A stretch of 64,000 nt of DNA from Acheta domesticus. Taxonomy: Eukaryota > Arthropoda > Insecta > Orthoptera > Gryllidae. Below the pieces are notes generated by a model that worked only from the letters and a program-made list of their open reading frames with translations, made no database searches and was not told the origin of the DNA. Shown piece after piece: positions 36,995-49,249 of this stretch (the first letter of the stretch is position 1; each line of letters starts with the position of its first letter). The stretch is taken from positions 221,975,286-222,039,285 of the forward strand of contig JAHLJT010009436.1 of the NCBI GenBank assembly GCA_031308135.1, read 5' to 3'. Both the position numbers and the translations under genes were made by a program.

Positions 36995-38104
36995 AGAAAG
37001 ACATATGCTTCGCAACATTACTCGTGGAGGAAGTCCAGCAGCAGCCATGGCTTGGCAAACTCTGCGGCTTTGGCAGAGTCGCGGATGCAGTAGGCTTCAG
37101 ATAAGGAGAGAGTACGCCGTCACTTAGGAAACGTGACATGGTGCGTTAACTCGAACTGAAATAGAGGAGGCGTTTGCATCATATCCGTTGTAGAGTGACA
37201 TGTGATTTCCCTGCGGCATGTATCCGACAGAATAACGATTAGCCCTGAATAAAATATATCCATATGATTCATGGATGACAAAAAATACAACTTTCTTCAT
37301 TCTGTATTTATTTCTAACTCTCAGGAGTAGTTCGTTATTTTATCCTGTTCATTTCATGAAAGAATTGGATTTTAGCGTGATGATGGAATGAAATGTCAAT
37401 AATTAAAAATAAACTTTGAAACTCTAATTTGAAATCCCATTAATGTACTCGTAATGGCAGTCGAATTTATATGTGAATATTTAGGGTTACTTGTCTACCT
37501 TGATTGTTGACTTAATACGTAGAAATATGTTTTGTACTTGTATTTTGGAAAGTCACGGATGTTTAATAGAAACATTACATTCATTAACGTGTAGTATTCT
37601 TTTCTGTTAAATTATTTTCAAATTATTGTAGCAATATTGAGCAAAAGGTTGTAGAAAAATAAAGTATTGCCTGTTTGCCTAGTCGTTTTGCGCCTTGCGT
37701 TTTTTAAAATTACATTAATTCGTTTCGGCTGCAAGAGACTTACACGCGCTCTTTGATTATATTAAAATAAAAGAGTAATATACCGGATTAAAGATTTAGT
37801 TTCATTTGTCCCATCTTGAATAAGTCATGGAATTTCTCCAATTTAAGAATATATCTACATTGTACACAATAGCGCTGGTTTATGAGCTGTTCATCATTCA
37901 ATGGTTTCCCCCATGATTAAATATTTTCTTGTTGATAACTGAAGGTTAAAGTAGTTGAGTACGCTTTAAGTTACTTGGCGATTAGCAAACCTTCCAATCG
38001 GAGCACACAGGGCATTATATTTATCCAATTTCTGTTAATCGCTTCAGTGATGAACCAGAGTGTTGATAATTGCAGCGTTGGAAAGCATGAATGGAGAAAG
38101 TAGC
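36995..38104. other. Unannotated stretch
   Basis: AT-rich, no supported feature. Confidence 0.4.
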
Positions 38105-38335
38105 CGTCTAAAGCGGCGGTCGGCGTGAGCGGTCGCATATGGAGACAAATGTGACAGTGCGTCTCCCCGCCGGATTCGATAATGGGCGATAACGACGTAA
38201 GCGGCCGGGATTACGTGATGGCAGCGGCGGCGGGGGCGGGGGCGGGGGTGGTGTGGGGCAACGCAGACGATGTGGAATGCGGAGGCGGAGGGCGATGGGG
38301 CCATTCACTGCGGCCCGCAGAGCTGGAGATTCGGC
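38105..38335. other. CpG-rich block
   Basis: Includes ggcggcgggggcgggggcgg at about 38223-38250, with G4 potential on the plus strand. All local frames are composition-driven. Confidence 0.4.
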
Positions 38336-39106
38336 CAATTCGGACCTTTTCGGTGAACTTGAAATTCAGAACATCCACTCCCCTTGAATTCATATTTTAG
38401 AAACTTATTTAATGTAATAATTTTACAATAAAAATAATTAATAATATTTGTATTCCAGGAAACCAAATAGTTGAGAATAAAATGAGTTGTTTCTAACAAG
38501 TTATGAACTCTTTATACACGTCTATAAAAATTAATAATTATTTATTACCCTCAAATTAATTGGAAATGTTGTAAATTAACTTTCAATTTTTATTAAATAA
38601 AATTAGGAGTTGTATTAAAAAAATCTTTGCTGATTAGTTTCCATTCATGAAAGTTTTTGCCCCTCCTCCATTTTCGGGGCCCGTTCTGCCCATGTTTTGT
38701 CTCGGCTTGGTGATATGTTTGTATATTAACTTGTTCGTTTCTGTACATGTCTAGTTTGTGTATACGCGTGCTATTGCGTAGGTGTTTTCATCTTATCTAC
38801 CCGTTGCTCTTATCTGTCCGTCTAAGGCAGGGGTGGCTAGCCTGGGACGCGTGCTCCAGACAATGTGGATAAAGGATAATTACAAGTGGCGCATTGCCTC
38901 CGTAGAGTAGGCATCATAAATGTAACTGAATTGGCTCTACATTTTCCTATTTTTAACACTGTAGTGTTCTTAGTTCTCTCACAACTGGATCACAATCTTA
39001 CAACTGCTGTGATCCAAAGAAAAGTTCACCAAACAAGATTCTCTAGCTGTTGTGGCATCAGCGGAATCCACAACGGTGGCCAACCTCTCATCAAAGAGAT
39101 CATCTC
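38336..39106. other. AT-rich stretch with possible hAT left end
   Basis: At about 38828 caggggtggctagcctggga resembles a hAT terminal repeat (caggggtggccaacct form). No right end or 8-bp duplication was identified. Confidence 0.3.
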
Positions 39107-39217
39107 TCTACTCTCTCTCTTTCTTTCTCTTACTCTTTTTCTCTCTCTCACTCTCTTTCTCTCCTCTCTCTCTCTCTCTTTCTCTCCTCTCTCACTCTCT
39201 TTCTCTCCTCTCTCTCA
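39107..39217. repeat. (CT)n-rich polypyrimidine tract
   Basis: About 110 bp of ctctctctttct-type sequence with a repeated sub-block cactctctttctctcctctc. Triplex-capable purine/pyrimidine asymmetry. Confidence 0.9.
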
Positions 39218-41699
39218 TAGATTGATGGCCCCCACAAAAGTGTCCTTTGTGGCGTGCAACATTAGTTAATTTAGTTGTCTGATTGAGTTATCCCTTGCCC
39301 TCTACTTAGCGAAGTAGATTTTGCCTTCATCCCCATTTTCATACCCTATCCTGAATGTAAGGAACTAGAGAAGGTGGTAGAGTTATATGAGGCATCTAAT
39401 CTCGTATGTGAAAAAAATGGCGCGTGATATGTAAATGGTTTATCATCCTCGGTCTAGCTCTAGGGGATCAGTAATTCTCTTTCGCAAGAAAGGCTGAGGG
39501 GGAGCCTATGTTTAGAATGATTGGCCCAGATATCGATGTATATTTTTCTTTCGAATCAAATTTTTTCATAACTCCTGTGGATAGTGTTTCTTCATGGACA
39601 TGGACATGGACATTCAGTCAAGTCACTTTTATACATTTTTCATAATTCCCTGGTTTGGCCTTTACTTAAGTTTTCAGATCGTATTTTCGTTTAACTGAAA
39701 CATATTTTTTAACTTTGTTTCTGAGCATGAACTCAAGTGTAAACAGAGGGGTCCAAAAAATGTATACATTTGATCAGCAGTTCAGCGGCATCTGTGTTGT
39801 TTAGCTGCTAGTGAGAGTCTCTTTACACACACGTAATCGAAAGAACATGTAACAAAACATTCAACTGAAATAGCAAGCAAGAATCACAGCAGTACGTCTC
39901 CCTCGTTCAAAGTATATTCACTGTCAAAGAGTGTGTTCATGTTTTGGCCCCTCTGGGACCTGGATTGGGAAAGAAAAAATATATAATTTGATATATGCCA
40001 TACTATCGAAGTTCATAGATTTTCATTAGCATTTAGTTTTAATGATCAGGATTATCGTCAGTCATGTTTTATTGGTCTTTTTCCTATTAATCAAATTTTC
40101 ATTTAACGTAATTCAACTCAGATATAGGGACATACTTGTTTAACGAACGAGGGGAATTGCATCTAACTATTTCGTGTCATTATAAATTGAGAAGAAATAA
40201 CTATTGCGTTCCAAGGTCCGCAGCTTTCTGAATGATATTGAAAATAATGGATTTTTTACTGTGATATTTTTTTATTGTTTGGCAATGCGGTGTTGGAAGA
40301 ATAGGTATTCCATGTTTTCTATACTTTATCAACATTAAGAATGTTCGCAAAATTCTTCGTAAAGGTTCCGGCATTCTAGGGCTATAAAGTAAAACGTCTG
40401 TGGCCGTATTCTATCTCCTCCTATGTCATTTACTGCGTTCTATCACCCCTTCGCAAACAAACAAAAAAAAAAACTATCAGAACTGTTTTTTGAACTACAT
40501 TCTTGATAAAAAATAATATGATTGTGTAGCTTTTTACTCGTTTTGTCAAAATAAAGACGAAGTTACAAGACGAAGTTACCGTATGTAATTAAAGATAAGT
40601 TTATTGAATTTCTATTCATCACAACCTGTTCTGTTTTAACAAAATGTGTTCTACTGCGAAACGGCGATAGATAGTTTCTATTGCGATACTATGTTTTAGA
40701 AAGGTGTTAATAAATTTGGTTCTGCAGTCGAGAAATGAAAATTGTGACATGCTACTTATGTGTATGTAATCAAAGAAATTTAATTTTCATGATCAGGGAG
40801 TTGCGTGACTACATTTATGTCGCAGTATTTAATAATTTTCTTGATTGATTCTAAATCACAGTTTCTAAGTAGCAGCCGATTTCTTGAGTTATTGATGTTT
40901 GTGTGTACGAAGAATAAATTGGATTACTTACACATATACCTAATGCTCTCTTGTGCATGTTCAAGGTTTCGCCTCTTGATCGTTTCGTGCATATCGCAAA
41001 TGCGTCTCTCGAAAACGCCTATTCAGTTTCGACTAGCGAAATGGCTCGTAGGGAGACGCACGCGCCTTTGCAACAAAAATCCTAGCCTTCGGGCGGCATG
41101 AGGAGACATCGTAAGACGCTTGACTTCGCCAGTTAATGTCTCCGCAAGCACAGTCGCCTTATCAGTTTCACGTAGAAGGTTGTGTGGGTGGACTTTCTTT
41201 GGTACGGGGAATTCTTGAAATCGTGTGTACATCACGGAATATCTTCCCAAACCATTAGTAATGTACTCTTTAGAGAAGTAAATTATTCTTTTTTGGCTTG
41301 ATATGTAATAAAAAAGCATTCCAGGTTGTTATGAACCTACATTAATCTCAAGTATTTTTCCATCGAACATGGAAATTAATGTGCATATTTTAAGTAGAGC
41401 GCAAGTAGAGGGAAACACTTCGAATCGTAATGAACAGGCTGTACTTGCACCATTCAAAGTCAGTGGAGAATTATTGCACTCGAAGCCAATTGGTATGATA
41501 AGGGATTTAAATAACGGAACGGAACAAGACGTAGGGAAATTTCCTATTTTTGGTGTATTTCTCTGAACTAACATAAACACGGCAATATTCTCTGTAGCCT
41601 GACACATTTGTCCCGGCGCTATCAGATTATAGAGATCTCAGGATTAACGGATACTCAATGAAACTAGTGGTACAACAACAATACATACTTTCTCACATT
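39218..41699. other. Unannotated stretch
   Basis: No supported gene. A short acatggacatggacatt triplication lies near 39596-39614. Frames near 40805-41319 lack recognisable domains. Confidence 0.4.
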
Positions 41700-42735
41700 A
41701 TTTTTTAATTGGTTTTGCAATTTTTGAAAACTCAGAAACTTCAACGAAAACTAGACATGCAGCATATTTAAGCGTACTTTGATCTATCCGAGGGGAAATT
41801 TTAAAGAAAAAATTTGGAGCCGTTTTTGATAATTTTTTTATAAATTACCTTATCTCTAAGCAAGAATTACGCGAAAACTACTCGTTTTTAAAAAATCATA
41901 CAGCGCCTAATTTAAACATCTAATTTTTTAAAGTAGATTTCATTAAGAAAATATATTTATCATAAGTTTTGTAGTTTTCCAATGTATTTTTTTGCAATTT
42001 TCGAAAATTCAGAGCGTTTACCAAAAATATCACCTGCGCAATTTTTATAAGTGTACTTTGCTCTATTAGAAAAAAAATCCAAGCCATTTTTTAGAATAAT
42101 TGTTTAATAGTCTGTATTTAACGCGCAATAAAGCAAAAATATTGATATTTTCGAAAAATTCTACGGACTTTATTTAAAGATCCGTATTTGAAGAAGAGAA
42201 TTCATTAAAAAATATTCAATAGTGTAGTTGTAGGAAGACGCCGAAAAAGTTTTGAACTTTGATAATTTTCAAAAATTTAATTCGATCAACGCAAATGAGA
42301 CTTACACCATTTTAAGTGTCCTTTGCGCGATCCGAGGAAAAAAAGTAATACAAAAGTTTAGCATTTTTTGAGAAAATGTAGAAAATGTTAAGGTTTCATA
42401 TAAAGTATCTCCCGAAACTAAAACATCAGCTTTAAATTCGCTGGTCCTCGAATTCGTCCAGATCGACCTGGAGAATCGTTTGTAGAGAAAATCTTCCGAA
42501 CAGTTTAGGTGCTAGTGTTGATCACGGACAAGTGGACCGACGGACAGATAAGCACTCAACAATTTTTTTTGTATATAGGACCCACGAAACTTGAATTCTG
42601 GCTATACAACGTACTAAAGAAAGTAATTTATCTTTTTTAGGAACAAGATTCACCCACTTTTCCGATATCAGGGCCCTATATCACGAGTTTTCTGACGAAA
42701 AATCACCACTTTCCGTGCGACTAGGTAGTGTATAG
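41700..42735 (+). repeat. Family R repeat, copy 3, with internal tandem units
   Basis: The longest copy. Three diverged units spaced about 260 bp each contain a gcaattttcgaaaattcaga-like segment followed by ttataagtgtactttgctct and a purine run, near 41715, 41995 and 42260. The 3' part has gaaccgtttaggtgctagtg-like text, ggaccgacggacag, ggacccacgaaacttg, attctggctatacaacg and ttttctgacgaaaaatc, in the order seen in the other copies. The terminal hairpin is not evident here. No coding frame. Confidence 0.65.
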
Positions 42736-43003
42736 TATGAGGAGTACATTTTATTCAACAGACAACTATTAAAACCAAGATTATTGGCAAAGTATAGTGA
42801 CATGAAATGTCGCATGATCGTGCTGTGTTTGCTTGGAACAACTAAAAGTGTCGCATTTCCGACGCTTTGTACGAAGAGACTTTACTGTACATTTGTACAT
42901 TCAAGACTTCGCGTCATATAGTAAGACTCAGCTGTCATTTGATTCAATTTAATTAATTTTTCGTGAAAAACAGTAAAACCTGTATGTGACGTAAGCGAAG
43001 AAG
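42736..43003. other. Unannotated stretch
   Basis: Short spacer between the family R copy and the MITE cluster. Confidence 0.35.
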
Positions 43004-43005
43004 TA

Positions 43006-43781
43006 TACAGAGTGTCGGGGGAGGAAACGTCGAAACTTGGAAAATAAGCTTGTTAGTAATCATAGAGCATTTTTGTTCTTTATGTTTGTAATACTGGAAA
43101 CTTATCCAACAGCGCCATCTTTGGCGAGTATCTTTTGTTCCGAGTTCTGATTGAGTCTGTCGTCAAGTACATTTCAATGTAAAAAACATCGAACAATAAA
43201 AAAGATCAACATATTAAGCAAGAGGCAGTTTTGAATTTCATTTCAAGACATCATCAATAACAAAGCTCTTAAGACAATTCTAAGCATATTCTGGTTAATA
43301 AACTAAGTTGATATTCCAAATGGTTAAGCCGCAATATGCACTCAAAAGTTGGTTTGAAAAATTGATTTCTACGCAAATATTTGCATTTATAGAAGCATAG
43401 AAACACTTCAGAAACATGTAAATTGTTTATTATTTACAAAAGAAATGAATATATTTGTTCAGAAACAAAAATTAAGCGACAATTAAAAAAAGCACCCAAT
43501 TTACACAATTTGACTGCTTATTTCTTTCTAGATTAATTTTTCTTTCTGAACAAATATATTCATTTATTTTGTAAATAACAAACAATTTACAGGTTTCTGA
43601 AGTGTTTCTATGCTTCTATAATGCAAATATTTGCGTAGAAATCAATTTTTCAAACCAAATTTTGAGTGCTTATTACGACTCAACCATTCGGAATATCCAC
43701 GTAGTTTATTAGACAAAATATTAGAATTGTTGAAACTTCGAAAATAAGCTCTTAAGACGTTTCCTCCCTGGACACCCTGTA
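43006..43781. mobile_element. 776-bp foldback element with TACAGGGTGTCC-type ends
   Basis: The left end tacagagtgtcgggggagga and the right end (opposite strand) tacagggtgtccagggagga are inverted, with TA on both outer sides (43004-43005 and 43782-43783). A second, longer inverted repeat lies inside: about 43312-43468 pairs with about 43540-43700 (for example gatttctacgcaaatatttg against its complement). There is no transposase frame, so it is a non-autonomous element of Tc1/mariner-like insertion habit. The left half has about 200 extra bp relative to the right. Confidence 0.8.
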
Positions 43782-43805
43782 TATTTAACGTTCTACTGCA
43801 AAGTA

Positions 43806-44262
43806 TTACTCGTTCACTTTACATTTGCAGACGGAGCGCTGCGATCTGTTTACGTGAGGTCACCGCCGACTGAATGAGAAACGCGCGACTGCAGTATATA
43901 CTGACCGTTTAATAAGATATAGATGGCGGTGAGCTGCACACACAACCCCGGCGGGGCAAGAACATAACCATTAAGCAGTAGATAAGTGCAAAATATTGTA
44001 CGTGAATGTTGTGGAAAGCGTGTGGTGTGATCTATTTTATTGTATATTATCTTAATCATTTAAGATCACGACTCCAACTCACTGTCAGAAAGGCATAATT
44101 CGTCAGCTGTGTCCACAGCGCTTGTGCTGCCTTCGGCTGATTGGTCAGATGCTGATTGACATCGGGACCATTCGTTATTCTCGGTTGTGTGTTCGGGCCT
44201 TCACTTTCAAAACAAACTTAGTTCCTAATTCTGCCGTCTGCAAATGTAAAGTGAACGAGTAA
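43806..44262. mobile_element. 457-bp MITE with perfect 29-bp TIRs and TA duplication
   Basis: 43806-43834 (ttactcgttcactttacatt and on) is exactly inverted at 44234-44262. TA flanks both ends (43804-43805 and 44263-44264). The ends differ from the neighbouring element, so this is a separate family. It is non-coding. Perfect terminal identity points to a recent insertion. Confidence 0.9.
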
Positions 44263-44364
44263 TACACGAGTTAGAAGTCGGGTGCGAGCCCACCAACCGT
44301 AGTAAACGTGTACAAGTACGATGCGGGCCACCCACCGTCCACATTAGCATACGGAATCCCGGGT

Positions 44365-44545
44365 GTCGCCTCGTGGCGCGGGAGTGAGTGGCGGGCGCTG
44401 GGGCGGCGCTCCGGTCGGCTGCTCCCCGCGGGACGCGCGCGGCTCTCTGAGCGGCGGCGGCGGCGACGGCGACGCGCCACGTGAGTCAGCCCCTCCGTGA
44501 GTCACTGGCGCCGCCGAGCCTCCGCGACACCTCGGCCGCCGTCCC
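44365..44545. other. CpG-rich block
   Basis: Contains gagcggcggcggcggcgacg and clustered CpG between two MITEs. No gene assignment. Confidence 0.35.
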
Positions 44546-44547
44546 TA

Positions 44548-45167
44548 TACTGCGATTTCTCCAACTTTGCCCCTCAAGGCCACTCAAATCCCAACTTCGC
44601 GATGGAATATGTCACGGCATTTCGGGTCTTTCTCGGTCTTGCCGGTAGAAGTCGCATGATCTCAAGCACTGCTTGATACGGTCGCGATCATGCGAGATCT
44701 AGCGGACAACTGAGAAAGATGCGAAATACCGTGACATATTCCATCGCGAAGATGGGATTTGAGTGGCCTTGAGGGGCAAAGTCTGTCATACCCAAGTTCG
44801 TCATACCCAAGTACAAAGAGGGCTGTCATACCCGAGTTCGCGGGTTGAAACCCGATCTAAGCCGTGGATTTTTAAGGGCGAAAAAATCCTTCGTACGCCT
44901 TCCGCGGAGGGGAAGTAAAGCCGGCTGGCCCATGTTAGTAGATTTACTTGCATGTAAAAGATCCTCAAGCCTAAATGACGCCTCTGAGCTAAATTCAAAT
45001 CGCCTGTTTCGTCGCCCGAGATAATACCTTCTTTCTCCGCTAGGTGAAAGGAGCGTAGCGAAATTTGCGTGGTCAGACGGAAGAGCGGGCCTGATGGCCC
45101 GAGTCTCGCCACGTAAAATAAGGCATTAACTATAACTAACTAACTACAAAGTTAGAAAAACCGCAGA
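44548..45167. mobile_element. Foldback MITE, second subfamily, split by a SINE
   Basis: The left terminus tactgcgatttctccaactt is the same as in the CRE subfamily, but the arms differ: ccatcgcgaagatgggattt on the right pairs with aaatcccaacttcgcgatgg on the left. The right arm reads gaggggcaaagt, is interrupted at 44783-45146, and resumes tagaaaaaccgcaga, ending at 45167. TA precedes the left end. The right flank has mutated to CA. A relative lies at the window end. Confidence 0.85.
44783..45146 (+). mobile_element. SINE-like insertion (type D) within MITE arm
   Basis: A 364-bp insertion bounded by caaagt at 44777-44782 and 45147-45152, a 6-bp target duplication. It has a B-box-like gcgggttgaaaccc near 44840, a body including gtagatttacttgcatgtaa, and a 3' tail of taactataactaactaac repeats. 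The A box is not clear. It opens with a short direct repeat (gtcatacccaagt, three times). Confidence 0.75.
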
Positions 45168-45469
45168 CACCACCGACACCTTGCAACCCTGCCACAACAG
45201 ATTTACAACCGGTTGTCGTGGCGCAAGCCAGGCTCCGAAGCTCGCTCGAGTGGGACCTATCTCTACACTACCTACCTACGACTCTCCACCTACCTACGAG
45301 TGGGACCTACAAATGGCTGATGCATCTAAACACGCGTAGACTTTTCCAAACGCGGGCTGAGGTTTGGAACGTGATCACTCTGGGTGGAATTCGCTGTGTT
45401 CTTTGCATTGGGCGACAGGGGTTCTCGTAGTTCTTCTTTTCCCCCTGATTTTCATTCAATTAATTCGCA
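45168..45469. other. Unannotated stretch
   Basis: Includes a short direct repeat of gagtgggacctatc/gagtgggacctac and ctacctacga phrases at 45250-45310. No gene supported. Confidence 0.4.
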
Positions 45470-46062
45470 TGAACATTCGTCCAATCTTCATCAATATCTA
45501 AGCGCGCTGAACGCTTTAGCTGCTGAACGATTTAGGTGCTAGCGTTGACCACAGACGTTTTCAAAGAACATGAGCACCATTCTGCACCCTTCTCTTAAAC
45601 GTCCTTCACACTAAAATAGCAAAGTTTAATCGAAAACGTTAGAGCTGTTTGTTGTTTTTTTTTGAGAAATTTGAAAAGGTCCAAGAGGCTTCACGTAAAG
45701 TACACCTCAAAATTAAAAATCAAAACGGTATCAAATTCAAGAGGCCGCGACATCAAACAGATCGATCGGGAAATATCAATTTTCGAGAAAATCGGCAGAA
45801 CGGTTTTGCCGCAAGCGTGGTAGACAGGCGGACAGACGTTTTCCCGTCAATCAATTTTCAGTGTAAAGGACCCACAAAACATTGGTTTCTGGTTACACCA
45901 CGCGTTAGAGGATTTTTTCTGTATGTAGCAACAGGATTTATCCTCATTTTCGTTGCCAGGATCCGACAATAAGAGGTTCTTTTGTCGAAAATTTGCAGTT
46001 TTCCGGCGCACGATTACTTAACTTTCTCTTCTTAAGAAATACCTTCGTAAGGGCGAGAAAGT
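45470..46062 (+). repeat. Family R repeat, copy 4
   Basis: Shares with copy 1 the series aacatgagcaccattctgca, ttcacgtaaagtacacctca, ggccgcgacatcaaacagat, gagaaaatcggcagaacgg, gacaggcggacagacg, ggacccacaaaacattggtt and tggttacaccacgcgttaga. It ends in a hairpin: actttctc at 46021-46028 pairs perfectly with gagaaagt at 46055-46062 (26-nt loop), followed by aaaac. The equivalent stem in copy 2 is actttccc/gggaaagt, a compensatory T-A to C-G change. Non-coding. Confidence 0.75.
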
Positions 46063-49000
46063 AAAACACACAAACAGAATTTGTGTTGTCCTTGGCGGGA
46101 TGGAAATAGGTGTCCACTAATTTCTGTCGTTTTAGGTGCATTTCGTAAAGGAATTGTTCGATAATTCTTCAATCTGTCTTTATAATGATCATTTACTTAA
46201 TTACTTTCCACCTCTAGTAATAAAGAAAGCGCGTGCGCATGAAATCATAAGAAATAAATTCCTCCCACCGTAACTCACTCTCTGCAAGTTCAAAATTCAA
46301 AGCTAACTACTTGTCACATTGCATTTTCCCACCCCCACCCTTAACCCTTTTCGTCAATTACCATCGTCCTTCATTCTCGGCAGTCCATTTCCTTTCACTC
46401 TCGACAGTCCAGCGATCACCGCGGATCTCTTTCGAATTCCTTCCGAGGATCATCGTCATCAGTTAGCTGATGCTCCATCATATGCCTCACGTAGTCATAT
46501 TTTTAGCTGCCTTCTCTCTTACACAGTAGAACTTACTCATCGACATCATTGCTGTTACTCGCAAAATCTACACAAAGGTATCCGCTCAGATCGAAGAAGG
46601 CTATGGATATTTAGGATAATTAATTTGAATTGAACATCGTTTTCAGGAAACAAATACAGTCTCATTTCACTGTCGCCGAAATAAATTCGTTGAAAAATTC
46701 ACTTCAAGCATTTGAATATTGAAAGTTCTTATTCACTGAAGACTATCGAAGCGCACGCAAATTTTGTCACAGGACAGCAATGGAATTTTTTGTATAACTC
46801 GAACATACGAAGAATGGAGGCTGCGATTGCGGCGCGTCGTGGAACTAACAGTGAAAACACGGGCCTGTACAGTCAGTTTAGCTAACAAAAGTCGCCAAGA
46901 GCGGGAAGCGAGTTCAGAGACTGTTCCTACGGAATCACCATGGCCTCCTTCATAGAGGCTGTGAATCAGCTGATAAAATATAACTTCAGAGACATATCAC
47001 GCAAGATTTGCACTGACTGTTTTATGTTTGTTCCTTTAAGTTGCTTTTTTTACTTTTCGCCGTTCTAGTACAAGACTATAATGAGAAGTTCTATTTATAT
47101 TGAATTTTTAATACTTATTCATTGAATTTAAATATTTTGTATTCTCCTTCATTAATTTTTTCCCATAGACTTTAGACGGTTTGTTAGGTATGCAATAAAG
47201 TACCAAAGCATTAATTTTACTTACGACATTAATTGTCATAAGTATCTATAATATTTTTCATTATGGTGGTAGTTACTTCTTACATAGAAAAATAATTTTA
47301 CTTGGTATATATTCTGAGAAACTACTTAAGTTAAAATAAACGATTTATATGAATGTTACTGCTCATTGAAAGAATTAGTTCCAAAATTTTAAATCGTTTT
47401 GCAGAAAAAAGTTTACTTTTATTTCTTCCAATATGAGGGGCAGACATGTCCAAATATAGTTAAAATATTAATTGGGAAGATACTAGATTTGCAACAAAAT
47501 AAATCGCGCTTTCTTTCGCAATAGTTTGGCACGGTCCCATTTAATTTTTGAATTGAGTTTCCTTGTATCTCCGTCTCTGTGGTTTCGGTTGTAAACACAG
47601 ACTGTGGCGCGCTCCTGTAAATATCATTCTCAACTTGGTCGAGCTATAAGCTTTTATCCAGAACGTCGTATTGTTTTCGTTTCCATTTCAACTTTATACG
47701 ACGTACGTTTCTGCAACAATTTTAGGCGCTAATCGGAAGTCCATGTACGCGGACGAACCAAAGCTACGTGTCATCGTAACTGTGCGGCGACTTGAAGTAG
47801 TGAAACTTGCCCCCACGCTTGCGCAGTCATGGAGGTGGAAAATGACGTCATGTAACGAAGCGCACTGACATTCATTTTCTCATAGATCCACCGCGTTGCA
47901 CACAGAAGCAGCAGGGCTGGAACACCTGTTGTTCTTGCTTTGCTGTCTCTGACCGTACACTGATTTGTGGGCGAGTACTGTGAAAACGAGGATATGAGGG
48001 ATGGTTTATAAAGCGATTAGGGAGAATGGAGAAATATAATTTTCAGTTACATTTTGTTAATTTCAATAACGCTTCCTTTGAGAAGAATTTAAATGCGAAG
48101 CTTTGTAGTGGCCTCGCTACATTTAATTGTGCAAGTACCAGTAATAATAATACCATCACTTATTAGTTTCTATTAGACTCGTTCTACACGGAGCTGTATA
48201 AATTTGACTTAGTAATTCCATACAAAATTTACAAAGAAAAGGTATAAAGCTATTTGTATTTCCATGTGTTGACTCTTAATATATCCCTGTTGGGAAGAGC
48301 AAAGCCGGAGATTTTGATCGTTTTCGTGAACCTCTAGCCATTTCCTCTAATATATACAAAATCTGCATTCTGTAAATAAATTGTTCTGTAAATTGTAAAT
48401 AAATTGTTCTGTAAATCTATATTCTCTAAATAAATTGCTTTCCGAAAAAAGTTGACTTTTTAAATTTGGAGATTATGTGTTGTTTAATTTTCAAACATCC
48501 CGATACTCCATGTGGGTGAATTGCCATAAAAAGGATTAGCGTATGCTCCCTACGTCAGATGTATTTTACGAAATATTCGATAATTTTATCACAAAACACG
48601 TATTGAAATGTTCTGAATTGCATGACATGCACTGTGTGAACATTGACAGAATCCTTTTTATAGATTACACGATGTGAGGGGCCGCAACGGTTGCTGTTAA
48701 TGGAAATATCTCGATAAATTTGTTAACATTGAATATCAACGCTGTTCCCATACATTCAATACGCGTTCTGCTGTCAGTAATGCGAAAACAAGTGAAATGA
48801 TATATTTGATACGCGGCGTACCATGCTTTGCTGTCAATGTCTTTCGTTGGATTCACTAGATGCGTTAAAGTTGAACCTTCGGAGCAGGCAGTATATTGGT
48901 TTTACATAACAAAATAATAAATCAAGAATACGACTGTTATTAAAATCAGAATAAATATTTCTGTTTTATATTTGTTGAAGTAAAGAACCTTCATTACGAA

Positions 49001-49249
49001 ATGAATATGCTAAATAATTTTGTAAAACTGTACACGATATTTTAGAACTCGTTCTAAGGTATTGACGAATGTTCGATGTCATTTAGACAGTTTTAACTAA
49101 TAATAATGTTTGGAGTTAAGGCGTCCAAATTCTAGCAGAATTGGATTGTGCTAATCAAAAAAACCTCTTTTGAAAAACAACACTTCATTTCCTTCAGAAA
49201 CTCCGTTAGAAAATTAAGGGTACCATTGTCTGTGTAGAAAACAAGATTT
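46063..49249. other. Unannotated stretch
   Basis: Over three kilobases, mostly AT-rich, with no supported gene. Frames such as 46319-46633 have no domain. A short tandem repeat is listed separately at 48360-48432. Confidence 0.4.
48360..48432. repeat. Short tandem repeat, ttctgtaaataaattg unit
   Basis: Three to four imperfect copies of ttctgtaaataaattg/ttctgtaaat arranged head to tail. Confidence 0.8.

Noticed and set aside
38828..39090. Complete hAT element starting at caggggtggctagcct
   Set aside because: No inverted partner or 8-bp duplication could be found. Only a possible terminus is noted.
14600..46060. Family R as a Helitron
   Set aside because: A 3' hairpin exists, but I see no TC start or CTRRT end shared by copies, and the loop is longer than usual. 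Left unclassified.
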